Source of the DNA: Yinghuangia sp035454725
GTDB lineage: Bacteria; Actinomycetota; Actinomycetes; Streptomycetales; Streptomycetaceae
NCBI RefSeq assembly: GCF_051388935.1
Contig: NZ_JBPKBI010000015.1
Span: forward strand, 1-64,000
Length of the DNA stretch: 64,000 nucleotides
Direction of reading: 5' to 3'
The notes under the pieces were generated by a model, which saw nothing but the letters and a program-made list of their open reading frames with translations, ran no database searches and was not told the DNA's origin. A program made the translations under genes and the position numbers. Below are positions 1 to 10,871 of the stretch, piece after piece (positions within the stretch are counted from its first letter, which is position 1; each line of letters opens with the position of its first letter).

Positions 1-13
1 CCCTCCATGGTCA

Positions 14-58
14 TGGGGGGTCAATTTTCGGAAGGCTCCTGGGGGTCAGTCTTCAGGA
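14..58. repeat. Possible IS21-type terminal repeats (remnant)
   Basis: Two related direct repeats lie 26 bases apart: a G run followed by GGTCAATTTTCGGAA (14-33) and a G run followed by GGTCAGTCTTCAGGA (40-58). Repeated GGGGTCA-type motifs like these are typical of the multi-site ends of IS21-family elements, where the transposase binds. No istA or istB gene is visible, since the window begins here, so this may be an element end or a remnant. The family assignment rests on memory of the motif and is tentative. Confidence 0.35.
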
Positions 59-109
59 ACCCGCGACACAGCTCCTCCGGGAAGGGCTCGACGAACTGGA
101 GCGTGCGGC

Positions 110-442
110 ATGAACACGCGCATCGTGCCGTTCTCGGCTCCGTCCACGGACTCTATCGACGAGCTTCGGAACCTCGTCGACGCGCTGTCACGTGCACTCG
201 GCGTGCTGACCACCGCAGTCAGGGCGGGCCACCCGGGCGAACTCCTCACCGCCGACGAGCTGGGCGAGCGTTTCAGGATTCCGGCTCGGACGCTCCGGGA
301 CCTCGCGAGTGCCAGCCACATCCCGCACCACCGCATCGGCAAGCACTACCGCTTCGCGGTCGACGACATCGCCGACATCCTCCGCATCACACGTCAGATG
401 CCCGTGTCGCGCCACGTACGCGCACGGCTGGCCGCTGCCTGA
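110..442 (+). CDS. Helix-turn-helix excisionase-like protein
   Basis: This gene encodes 110 residues. The segment at about residues 45-92 (LLTADELGERFRIPARTLRD, then a basic turn and YRFAVDDIADIL) is a MerR/excisionase-type winged helix-turn-helix of the HTH_17 kind. Such proteins act as recombination directionality factors or small regulators in actinobacterial integrative elements. It lies 26 bases upstream of the integrase on the same strand, the usual xis-int order. The ATG at 110 is preceded by a weak GGAG. The role in excision is inferred from context; a transcriptional regulator is the alternative. Confidence 0.7.
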   Translation: MNTRIVPFSAPSTDSIDELRNLVDALSRALGVLTTAVRAGHPGELLTADELGERFRIPARTLRDLASASHIPHHRIGKHYRFAVDDIADILRITRQMPVSRHVRARLAAA

Positions 443-468
443 CCGGCCGTCGCAAAGGGAGAACACAC

Positions 469-1750
469 ATGGCGTACGCACAGCAGAACGGCAAGAACTG
501 GCGCGGCCGGTACCGGCGTCCGGATGGGTCGCTCGGGTCGACAGACCCGTTCCCGACAAAGACACTGGCGCTCAACGCGGCCCGCGACGAGGAATCGCGC
601 ATCCGTCACAACGTGTGGACTGATCCGCGGCTCGCCGAAACCCCGTTCGCGGTCTTCGCCGAAGACCTCTTCAAAGCCAAAACCCCTCGGCTCGCACCGA
701 CAACGGCGGCCAAGTACCGCTCCTACCTGGACAACCAGCTTCTGCCCAAGTGGGCCGATGATCGCCATCTTCAACGCCCACCTCGACATCGAGGGGTGGG
801 TGACGGAACTGCACGAAGACTACGAAGAGTCGTCGGTGGCGGCGTACTTCGCGTACTTCTCGACGATCATGAACGCAGCCGTCAAGGCCCGGCTGATCCC
901 GGCAAGCCCGTGCGTCGGCATCCAGGTCACGTCCGGGAGCGGGTCAACTGACAAGCTCATCGCCACACCGGTGCAGGCTCTTCGGGGGGCCATGCGGCTT
1001 TACGAGACGGCGGGCTTGGCGGGCTTCGTCCTCTGCCTGCTCGACTTCTGGACCGGCGCACGATGGGGTGAGCTGGTCGGACAGACCGCCGACGAATACG
1101 ACGCCGAGAACGGGCGTATACCGCTTCACCTGCCGCTCAAGGAGATCGCAGGCAAGCTCTACAAAGCCGGCGCCGACGTGACGACTGAGGCGGCCTCGGC
1201 TCCGGTGCCCGGTCCTCGAGGCAAGAAGCGCAACAAGCGGGGCACCCGCGCCAAGACGCCTACGTCCGAGCGTTGGGTGACCCTCGCGCCGAGCATCGCG
1301 GTCTTCTACGAACTGCTGCTCGACAGCCACGATCACCCGTTCGTCTTCGTCGGCCCGGACGGCGGGCTGTTCCGCCGTACGAACTTCCGGGCCCGGTTCT
1401 GGCGTCCGGCTTGGGACGGCGTTGACGTCGACGATCCCGAGTCGCCCAATCACCGCCCGCCGATCCTCGAATGGCTCACGTTCCATGAGGGCCGCCACAC
1501 ACACGAAAACTGGCTCGTCGAAGACAAGGTTGCCGAAGTCGCTCGACGTGCCCAGCTCGGCCACAAGATGAAGGGCATCGCTCGCGTCTATGAGCACGTG
1601 ACCCCAGTCATGGCCGAAGAGCTGCTTGACGCTCTCGAACGGCGCTGGGACATCGCCCTCCTCGGCCTCACGCCTGCTGAGCGAGCGAAGCTCATCGCCT
1701 GGTTCCCCCACCTCGAAGAGGTCTTCCGTGACCTCGAAGCCACCGCCTGA
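469..1750 (+). pseudogene. Tyrosine recombinase (phage-type integrase), frameshifted
   Basis: The N-terminal arm and core-binding part is read from the ATG at 469 (MAYAQQNGKNWRGRY) up to LLPKWAD near 756. The remainder continues one frame over from about 757 (IAIFNAHLDIEGWV) to the stop at 1748-1750. Together they would give a protein of about 426 residues, normal for the family. The catalytic signature is intact in the second frame: Arg in FWTGARWGELV, HEGRHTH (HxxR), LGH, and the nucleophilic Tyr in ARVYEHV. Only one shift, near GCCGATGATCGCC, breaks it. It may be a true frameshift, a sequencing error in a draft assembly, or less likely a programmed shift. The enzyme would insert the element next to tRNA-Ile. 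Confidence 0.82.
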
Positions 1751-1777
1751 CGGCCTGATCACGCAAGGATCACCACG

Positions 1778-2107
1778 ATGAAGAAGACGACGCCCGATCA
1801 CATGTACGCCGTGATGGGCCCCGACGCGGCCACGCTCGACGCGATGAGCCGCCGAGAGTTCATGACGCTCCTCGAAGATGCACAGACGTTCCGCGACTCG
1901 TGGGACTGCACACTCCGGGCGCTCCTCGCGTACGCTCGTGAGTTCCGTGACCAGCCGTACAAGCTCGAAGAGCTGGCCTCGGCCGCAGGCATGTCCGTCT
2001 CGGGCGTCCGGACGGCCTACGGCCCGGCTGAGATCTGGTCTGTGGCCATGTGGATGGAACGCCTGCCGGAGAATCCGGCCGTGATGCCGCCTGAGTACGA
2101 CGGCTGA
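1778..2107 (+). CDS. Hypothetical protein of the integrated element
   Basis: This gene encodes 109 residues and starts 27 bases after the integrase stop, with AAGGATC seven bases before the ATG. I do not recognise a named family. Residues 60-95 (YKLEELASAAGMSVSGVRTA) read like a helix-turn-helix, and the rest is acidic and helical with no membrane segment or signal peptide. Codon choice is GC-rich and coding-like. Its position behind the integrase suggests a cargo or regulatory gene of the same element. A strong hairpin follows the stop. Confidence 0.6.
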   Translation: MKKTTPDHMYAVMGPDAATLDAMSRREFMTLLEDAQTFRDSWDCTLRALLAYAREFRDQPYKLEELASAAGMSVSGVRTAYGPAEIWSVAMWMERLPENPAVMPPEYDG

Positions 2108-2128
2108 CATCAACCGACATCAACGCCA

Positions 2129-2159
2129 ACGGCCCTGCCTCGAACTGAGGCGGGGCCGT
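2129..2159 (+). terminator. Intrinsic-type hairpin after the element hypothetical gene
   Basis: A 13-base arm ACGGCCCTGCCTC (2129-2141) pairs with GAGGCGGGGCCGT (2147-2159) with one G-U type mismatch and a five-base loop. No T-tract is present, as is common in high-GC actinobacteria. It lies 22 bases after the stop of the preceding gene. Confidence 0.6.
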
Positions 2160-2224
2160 GGTCGTTTCGTGCCTGCCAGGCGGCAGAATGGTCACGGAAC
2201 CGTGGGGTCAATGGGGGGAAGTAC

Positions 2225-2560
2225 ATGACCGGGGATCAAGCCGTCTCGCTCGCTCTGGCACTCATCGCGAGCGGAGTAATGATTCCGCTCATCGTCGCGA
2301 CGTTCCGCGGCTGGGTGCCTCGCTGGCAGACCCAACCCGCCGCTCCGTACTGGACCGGCACGGCGTTGCTGCTCGCCTACGTGGCGTCCCTCATCGGCGG
2401 TATCCCACCGATCCTCGGCGCATCCGACAACACCACCGTACGTTGCATCAACATCGGCGCTGCCGTTGCGGTCGTCGGGATCGCCGCTCACGTGATCGGC
2501 GCGTTCCGCGTCAGGAAAGCTCTGCGGTCAGACACCAGGCATGACATGGGCAGTGCCTGA
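2225..2560 (+). CDS. Small integral membrane protein, unknown function
   Basis: This gene encodes 111 residues. The start ATG at 2225 has a purine-rich ribosome site (GGGGGGAAG) just upstream. Three hydrophobic segments are visible: about residues 7-26 (VSLALALIASGVMIPLIVAT), 44-65 (TGTALLLAYVASLIGGIPPI) and 76-97 (INIGAAVAVVGIAAHVIGAF). A short basic cytosolic tail follows. No family is recognised. It lies between the integrase block and the tRNA, so it is probably the last gene of the element on this side. Confidence 0.6.
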   Translation: MTGDQAVSLALALIASGVMIPLIVATFRGWVPRWQTQPAAPYWTGTALLLAYVASLIGGIPPILGASDNTTVRCINIGAAVAVVGIAAHVIGAFRVRKALRSDTRHDMGSA

Positions 2561-2596
2561 GAATCGGGGCCGCGCCTAATCTGCGCCTAAAACGAT

Positions 2597-2633
2597 CAAG
2601 GCCACCTCTCCAGTGACTGGAGAAGTGGCCTTG
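2597..2633 (-). terminator. Hairpin downstream of tRNA-Ile, at the element edge
   Basis: The arms CAAGGCCACCTCTCCAG (2597-2613) and CTGGAGAAGTGGCCTTG (2617-2633) form a 17-bp stem. The single mismatch becomes a G-U pair only in the minus-strand transcript, which favours a terminator for transcription coming from the tRNA. It lies 17 bases past the tRNA 3' end and may also mark the boundary of the integrated element. Confidence 0.6.
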
Positions 2634-2650
2634 ACCTGCACGCTTCTGAG

Positions 2651-2724
2651 TGGGCCTAACAGGACTTGAACCTGTGGCCTCTTCCTTATCAGGGAAGCGC
2701 TCTAACCGTCTGAGCTATAGGCCC
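2651..2724 (-). tRNA. tRNA-Ile (GAU anticodon)
   Basis: The minus strand reads GGGCCTATAGCTCAGACGGT onward and folds as a 74-nucleotide cloverleaf. The acceptor is GGGCCTA/TAGGCCC with discriminator A, the anticodon arm CTTCC-CTGATAA-GGAAG gives GAU, and the T-arm contains GGTTCAAGTCC. CCA is not encoded, so it must be added by the nucleotidyltransferase at 38.5 kb. tRNA 3' ends are common integration targets, and the element to the left abuts this end. Confidence 0.97.
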
Positions 2725-2856
2725 TCGGTGGGCGTGCTCCAAGAGAGTACCGCACCCCGTCCCGGCCGCCAAAATGGGATTCGGCGGGGTGGCCGGGGTG
2801 CGGTCGTCTCGTGATTTGGGGGGAACCCGAAGGGAGTTCCCGGGGCGAAGCGGGGG

Positions 2857-3826
2857 TCAGTCCTCTTCGGCCAGGGTGACCTCGACGCCGCCCGTGAACG
2901 AGGCGGTGAGGTTGTAGAGGAACGCGCCGAGGGTGGCGAGGGCGGTCACGAGGATGACGTCGATGACGGCGATGGCGCTGCTGAAGACCAAGGTGTTCTG
3001 CATCGACAAAGTGGCCTTGAGGTCGAAGCCCTCGGGGTCGGCTTCAGACTGGGTGACCTCCTTGACGGTCCCGCCGAGCGAGTCGAAGACACCGAGGCCG
3101 TTGAGGACCATCCACAGCATCGAGACGGCGACGATGGTCACCAGGCCGAGCGCGACGGACAGCAGGAAGCTGACCTTCATGACCGACCACGGGTCGACGC
3201 GCGCGGCCTTCAGGCGGGCGCGGCGCGACCGGGCCGGCGGGATGGGCGACCGTGCGGCTGCGGGGCGCCCGGCGCTGTGCGGCGGGGCCGCGGTCCCGGC
3301 CGCCGACTCGCCGGCGGGGCGCGCGGTGGTCATGGTGGCACTGCGCGCATAGCCGCCCGTGGAGCCTGTCGGCGCCGCAGCAGCGGCCGGGGGCGCCGCC
3401 GGGGACGCTGTCTCGGCCCGGCGGGCCCGGCTGCCCGAACCGGCGGCGCCGGGGCCGCTCTTGGCGCGTCCGCGCGTACCACCCGATCCCCGCGCCGCGC
3501 TGCGTGGGNNNNNNNNNNNNNNNNNNNNNNNNNNNNNNNNNNNNNNNNNNNNNNNNNNNNNNNNNNNNNNNNNNNNNNNNNNNNNNNGCGCGTCCGCGCG
3601 TACCACCCGATCCCCGCGCCGCGCTGCGTGCGCCTGCCGGGGCGGCCCCGGCAGGCGCGGCCGTGGGCCCGGGCGGCGGGGCGGGCGGCGGCGGGGGAGG
3701 GGCAACCGGACGCGGCGGTACCGCACCCGGGTTCACCGAGCCTGGGACGGGCTCGGTTTGACCGCTTGGCCGGCCCCGATCGGTGTGGCGGCTTCGTCCG
3801 CCCGCCGACGTCCGGTCTGTACTCAC
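2857..3826 (-). CDS. DUF3566 membrane protein downstream of gyrA (spans assembly gap)
   Basis: The start ATG at 3826 gives a Pro/Ala/Gly-rich N-terminus with a run of prolines. After the N gap the other reading frame carries the conserved C-terminus: MKVSFLLSVALGLVTIVAVS as one membrane segment, a loop, then VFSSAIAVIDVILVTALATL as a second, ending at 2857. This is the DUF3566 domain, known in actinobacteria next to gyrA. The two halves lie in different frames only because a 43-bp repeat flanks the gap. Collapsing the repeat removes 124 bases and restores one frame, giving about 281 residues. A role linked to gyrase or cell division is unproven. The 67-base spacing to gyrA fits co-transcription. 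Confidence 0.85.
3464..3630. other. Assembly gap (79 N) flanked by a 43-bp duplicated contig end
   Basis: Positions 3464-3506 and 3588-3630 are identical over 43 bases, with 79 N (3509-3587) between them. Two overlapping contig ends were scaffolded with N instead of being merged. Merging them removes 124 bases and joins both halves of the DUF3566 gene in one frame. Confidence 0.85.
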
Positions 3827-3893
3827 GCCAGCTCCTCGCTATGCGCGGCGTCGCGTTCGCGAAATACGCAGCCCGGTTCCGTGGCTGGCTCGC

Positions 3894-6440
<2,547 letters not shown>

Positions 6441-6589
6441 CGCTGGTCCGGTTCCTTTCGCACTGCGGCGTACCGCGTTCGGGTGTCAAGTTGGGGTACG
6501 CCGCGTGACCTGTCGAGGCGTCAGACGGATGGAGGGGTGGGCCGGTTGCACGCCCGCGCAAATTGCGGGCCGGACGCCCTGAAAACCCG

Positions 6590-8611
6590 TCAGATGTCCA
6601 GGAAACGCACGTCCTTGGCGTTGCGCTGGATGAACGAGCGGCGGGCTTCGACGTCCTCGCCCATGAGGATCGAGAACAGGTCGTCGGCCCGTGCGGCGTC
6701 TTCGAGGGTGACTTGGAGCAGCACGCGGTGCTCGGAGTCCATCGTGGTGACCCGGAGCTCCTCGGCGTTCATCTCGCCCAGACCCTTGAAGCGCTGGATC
6801 GCGTCGTCCTTGGGCAGCTTGCGGCCGGCCTCGCGGCCCATCTGGAGGAGGGCGTCGCGCTCGCGGTCGGAATACGCGTACTGGACGTCGTCCTTGCCCC
6901 ACTTGATCTTGTAGAGGGGGGGCTGGGCGAGGTAGACGTGCCCCGCCTCGACCAGCGGGCGCATGAAGCGGAAGAGGAGCGTGAGCAGCAGCGTGCGAAT
7001 GTGCTGGCCGTCGACATCGGCGTCGGCCATCAGCACGATCTTGTGGTAGCGCAGCTTCTCGATGTCGAAGTCGTCGTGGATGCCGGTGCCGAACGCCGAG
7101 ATCAGCGCCTGCACTTCGGTGTTCTGCAGGACGCGGTCGATCCGGGCCTTCTCGACGTTCAGGATCTTGCCTCGGATCGGCAGGATCGCCTGGTACATCG
7201 GGTTGCGCCCGGACTTGGCCGAACCGCCGGCCGAGTCGCCCTCGACGATGAAGATCTCGCACTTCGTCGGGTCGTTGCTCTGGCAGTCGGACAGCTTGCC
7301 CGGCAGCGAGGCGGTCTCCAGAAGGCCCTTGCGCCGCGTCAGATCGCGTACCTTGCGGGCCGCGACGCGGGCGGTGGCAGCCTGGATCGCCTTGCGGACG
7401 ATGTCGGCGGCCTCGTTGGGGTTGCGGTCGAACCAGTCCGCGAGGTGTTCGTTGGTGACCTTCTGCACGAAGGTCTTGGCCTCGGTGTTGCCGAGCTTGT
7501 CCTTGGTCTGACCCTCGAACTGCGGATCGGCCAGCTTGACCGAGATGATCGCGGTCAGCCCCTCGCGGATGTCCTCACCCGTGAGGTTGTCGTCCTTGTC
7601 CTTCAGCAGCTTCTTGTCGCGCGCGTACCGGTTGACCAGGGAGGTCAGCGCGGCCCGGAAGCCCTCTTCGTGGGTGCCGCCGCCGTGCGTGTGGATCGTG
7701 TTGGCGAAGCTGTAGACACCCTCGGTGTACTGCGAGTTCCACTGCATCGCGATCTCGGCGGAGATCTTGCGGCTCGGGTCCTCGGTCTCGAAGTCGATCA
7801 CCGACTTGTGGATCGGCTCGCCCTTGCGCGAGTTCAGGTACGTCACGAAGTCGGAGATGCCGCCTTCGTAGTGGTACGTGATCGACCGCTCGGTCTCCTC
7901 GGGGTCGAGGTGGTCCGGACGCCGGTCTGTCAGGACAATGGTCAGGCCCTTGTTGAGGAACGCCATCTCCTGGAAGCGCCGCGACAGGGTCTCGAACGAG
8001 TAGACCGTCGACTCGAAGATCTCCGCGTCGGCCCAGAACGTGACGCGCGTGCCCGTTTCGGCCGTCTCCTCGTGACGGGCCAGCGGCTCCAACGGGACGC
8101 CGTTCTTGTACTCCTGCGTCCAGCGGTGGCCGTCCGTCTTGATCTCCACCGCCAGGCGCGTGGAGAGCGCGTTGACGACCGAGACGCCCACGCCGTGCAG
8201 ACCACCGGACACGGCGTAGCCGCCGCCGCCGAACTTGCCGCCCGCGTGCAGCACGGTCAGCACCACCTCGACGGCCGGCCGCTTCTCGACGGGGTGCATG
8301 CCGACCGGGATGCCGCGGCCGAAGTCGAGCACGCTCACCCCGCCGTCCGGCAGCAGCGTGATCTCGATGCGGTCGTTGTGGCCGGCCAGGGCCTCGTCCA
8401 CCGCGTTGTCCACAACCTCGTACACGAGGTGGTGGAGGCCACGCTCTCCGGTCGAGCCGATGTACATGCCCGGACGCTTGCGCACCGCCTCCAAGCCCTC
8501 AAGGACCTGGATGGAGCTGGCGTCGTACGTTGCGCTGTTCGGTGCGGGCGCCGCCCCGTTGCCGGAAGGCACGGCCACGTGATTCTCCTTGGGGTTGCCG
8601 GGGTCGGCCAC
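6590..8611 (-). CDS. gyrB: DNA gyrase subunit B
   Basis: ATPase subunit of gyrase, 673 residues from the GTG at 8611. That start is preceded by GAAAGGG at good spacing, whereas the longer frame reaching back to 8782 has no support. The GHKL ATPase domain is N-terminal (EVVDNAVDEALAG, then GGKFGGGGYAVSGGLHGVG). The transducer follows, then the TOPRIM domain with EGDSAGGSAKSGRN and the metal-binding DADVDGQHI. The C-terminal GyrB segment ends in RFLDI. In this family the first residues (VADPGNPKEN) are typical of a poorly conserved leader. The divergently oriented upstream region of about 450 bp probably carries the promoter. Confidence 0.97.
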   Translation of the reverse strand: MADPGNPKENHVAVPSGNGAAPAPNSATYDASSIQVLEGLEAVRKRPGMYIGSTGERGLHHLVYEVVDNAVDEALAGHNDRIEITLLPDGGVSVLDFGRGIPVGMHPVEKRPAVEVVLTVLHAGGKFGGGGYAVSGGLHGVGVSVVNALSTRLAVEIKTDGHRWTQEYKNGVPLEPLARHEETAETGTRVTFWADAEIFESTVYSFETLSRRFQEMAFLNKGLTIVLTDRRPDHLDPEETERSITYHYEGGISDFVTYLNSRKGEPIHKSVIDFETEDPSRKISAEIAMQWNSQYTEGVYSFANTIHTHGGGTHEEGFRAALTSLVNRYARDKKLLKDKDDNLTGEDIREGLTAIISVKLADPQFEGQTKDKLGNTEAKTFVQKVTNEHLADWFDRNPNEAADIVRKAIQAATARVAARKVRDLTRRKGLLETASLPGKLSDCQSNDPTKCEIFIVEGDSAGGSAKSGRNPMYQAILPIRGKILNVEKARIDRVLQNTEVQALISAFGTGIHDDFDIEKLRYHKIVLMADADVDGQHIRTLLLTLLFRFMRPLVEAGHVYLAQPPLYKIKWGKDDVQYAYSDRERDALLQMGREAGRKLPKDDAIQRFKGLGEMNAEELRVTTMDSEHRVLLQVTLEDAARADDLFSILMGEDVEARRSFIQRNAKDVRFLDI

Positions 8612-9067
8612 GAGCGCCCTTTCTGGCACAGCACGGCTCCGTGCCCTGGGAGCACGGTCGGAGGGACCGCGAGGCCCGGCACTGGGCCGGGCCGTGGTCA
8701 CCCCGGGCACGGAGCCGCGGAAGTCGACACTGGAATCCGCCGAAGCGGTGTTGCTCCAATAGTCTACCGGTCCCGGAGACACAAAGACCGGTTACCAAGG
8801 GGCCTGAGTTCGCTTGTGGCGGACTGAAAGACCTTTCCGCAAGTCCCCCCATGGGCGCGGGGGTCTCTCGGGGCTCTCATGGCCGCTGGCGCGCCTCGGG
8901 GTGCCGCGACCATGACAGCCTGTCAGGCGGGTGCGACAGTCGGCTCCCACGCGTCCGGCGCCGAGGCCCCTCCTCGTCCCTGTCAAGGGGGCCGCCGACG
9001 CGCTGTGGCCGTCCACAGACCTGTGCACGGCCCTGACCGAAGGGCCGGTACGCGGGCGCCGGCGCAC
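8612..9067. other. gyrB upstream intergenic region
   Basis: These 456 bases lie between the dciA-like stop and the gyrB start. No credible gene is visible: the open frames crossing it lack conserved features. On the minus strand a -10-like TAGACT occurs near 8760-8766 (TAGTCT-type complement), a plausible gyrB promoter, but I cannot pair it with a convincing -35. No strong hairpin or known riboswitch is seen. Confidence 0.4.
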
Positions 9068-9652
9068 TCACGGCCCGGCGCTCCACCGGCCCCGGCGGCT
9101 CGCGCCCGCCGGACCGCGCACCTCGATGAACGTCACGGTGCCGTCGCCCAGTTCCTGGTTGATGCGGGCGAGGAGCCGCGGGGCCAGCCACCGCACGTGC
9201 GTCGCATAGTTGTCCGAGTCGGTGCGGACGACCAGGCGTCCGTCCTCGAAACGCTCGGGCACGCAGTGCGCCGCGATCCCCGGGCCCACGATCTCGGTCC
9301 AGCGGCCGATCACACCGTGCACCGCGGCCGGGGTCTGCCAGCCGCGCTCGGCGATCATCCGGCCCATGACCCGGCGCAGCGGCTGGGGATCGCGATCGTC
9401 GGGGCCCGAGCCGCTGCGCCGCAGACCTCGGCGGCCGTCGCGGCGCTCCTTTTGCTTCTCGTAGCGGTTGCGGGCCTGCGCGCGCGCCTGAAGGAGCGCG
9501 GCACGGGCCAGGTCGACACCCTTCCTGCCGTCGGCACCCGGGATTTCGCCGGTCGGCAACTCGGCGGCGGCGGAGGCCGTCTGCGGCTGTCCCTGCCGGC
9601 GCGGAACCCGGGCGCCGGGGACGTCGGGAGCCGTCGGAGGCTCGGGTGTCAT
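9068..9652 (-). CDS. DciA-like (DUF721) protein
   Basis: This gene encodes 194 residues. The C-terminal half, from about residue 95 (RVMGRMIAERGWQTPAAVHG through LVVRTDSDNYATHVRWLAPR), matches the DUF721/DciA domain. DciA proteins help load or operate the replicative helicase in bacteria lacking DnaC. The N-terminal third is Pro/Ala-rich and probably disordered, followed by a basic helix (ARAQARNRYEKQKERRDGRR). Its start overlaps the recF stop by four bases (ATGA), so the two are translationally coupled. Conserved recF-DUF721-gyrB order supports a replication role, and the helicase DnaB is encoded at 61 kb. Confidence 0.88.
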   Translation of the reverse strand: MTPEPPTAPDVPGARVPRRQGQPQTASAAAELPTGEIPGADGRKGVDLARAALLQARAQARNRYEKQKERRDGRRGLRRSGSGPDDRDPQPLRRVMGRMIAERGWQTPAAVHGVIGRWTEIVGPGIAAHCVPERFEDGRLVVRTDSDNYATHVRWLAPRLLARINQELGDGTVTFIEVRGPAGASRRGRWSAGP

Positions 9653-10782
9653 GGCGTCCTCCGGACCTCGCCGGCGGCGACGGTGTAACGGGCGCCTTCG
9701 AGGGCGCCCGGCACGTCCTCGGGGACGGCGGCGGTGACGAGCACCTGCTCGCCGGGCGCGACGAGTTCGGCCAGGCGTTCGCGGCGGTGGGTGTCGAGCT
9801 CGGCGAAGACGTCGTCGAGGATCAGCACCGGCTCACCGCCGTCGGCACGCAGCAGGTCGTACGAAGCCAGCCGCAACGCGAGCGCGTACGACCACGATTC
9901 GCCGTGGCTGGCATAGCCCTTCGCGGGCAGCGGGCCGAGTTTGAGCACGAGGTCGTCGCGGTGCGGCCCGACCAACGTCACGCCGCGCTCGATCTCCTGG
10001 GGGCGCTGCCGGGCGATTGCGGCCATGAGCATGTCGTGAATCGCGCGGCGGTCCGCGGTCAGCGGTTCCTCCTCGGCAGCCGAACTGCGGTACCCGAGAT
10101 GTGTGGGCCCGCCGCCCGACGACAGCGCGTCGTACGCCTTGTCCACCAACGGCTGGAGAGCTGTGGACAGTTCGATCCGAGCACCGGTCAACTCGGCGCC
10201 AGCCACCGCCAGATGCGAATCCCACACGTCCAACGTGCTCAAGGACGCGCCGCGCCCGCCCCCGCGGCGTGCCATCGCGGCGGTGCGCAGCAACGCGTTG
10301 CGCTGCTTGAGGACGCGCTCGTAGTCCTGCCGCACGCCCAGCATGCGCGGTGCGCGGGCGGTCAACAGCTCGTCGAGGAAACGCCGGCGCTCGCCCGGGT
10401 CGCCCTTGACGAGCGTCAGGTCCTCAGGAGCGAAGAGCACGGTGCGCAGCAACCCGAGGAGTTCGCGCGGCCGGGGCACCGGAGAGCGGTTGATGCGCGC
10501 CCGGTTGGCCTTCCCCGGGTTGATCTCCAACTCGACGAGCGTGGTGCGGCCGTCACGCACGATGCCGGCGCGCACATAAGCCCGTTCGGCACCGAGCCGG
10601 ACCAGGGGAGCGTCGTTGGCGACCCGGTGGCTGCCCAGCGTGGCGAGATAGCCGATGGCCTCGACCAGGTTCGTCTTGCCTTGCCCGTTCGGCCCCACGA
10701 AAGCGGTGACGCCCGGGTCGAGCGGGACCTCGGCCCGGGCGTACGACCGGAAGTCGGCGAGTGACAGGTGCGCGACATGCAT
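9649..10782 (-). CDS. recF: DNA replication and repair protein RecF
   Basis: RecF is an SMC-like ATPase that helps load RecA at single-strand gaps and stalled forks. It is 377 residues, normal for the family. Walker A is GPNGQGKT (about residues 30-37), the ABC signature region is ASHGESWSYALAL (about 300), and Walker B is PVLILDDVFAELD (about 325). The start ATG at 10782 gives the usual MHVAHLSLADFRSYA. It lies 89 bases after gnd and overlaps the DUF721 gene by four bases. Confidence 0.96.
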   Translation of the reverse strand: MHVAHLSLADFRSYARAEVPLDPGVTAFVGPNGQGKTNLVEAIGYLATLGSHRVANDAPLVRLGAERAYVRAGIVRDGRTTLVELEINPGKANRARINRSPVPRPRELLGLLRTVLFAPEDLTLVKGDPGERRRFLDELLTARAPRMLGVRQDYERVLKQRNALLRTAAMARRGGGRGASLSTLDVWDSHLAVAGAELTGARIELSTALQPLVDKAYDALSSGGGPTHLGYRSSAAEEEPLTADRRAIHDMLMAAIARQRPQEIERGVTLVGPHRDDLVLKLGPLPAKGYASHGESWSYALALRLASYDLLRADGGEPVLILDDVFAELDTHRRERLAELVAPGEQVLVTAAVPEDVPGALEGARYTVAAGEVRRTP

Positions 10783-10871
10783 GGACGACGATGCGGCGCG
10801 CGGTGCGCCGGCCTCCCCTCGCTAGGAATTCCCTGGACCGCCCGAACCACTCGTGGGCGACGGCTTCCTGC

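Noticed and set aside
7..951. One continuous gene from position 7 to 951
   Set aside because: Only the part from 469 encodes integrase; the preceding part overlaps the excisionase-like gene out of frame.
3464..3630. A biological tandem duplication
   Set aside because: The duplicated 43 bp lie exactly at both edges of an N run and restore the reading frame when merged, so it is a contig-overlap artefact.
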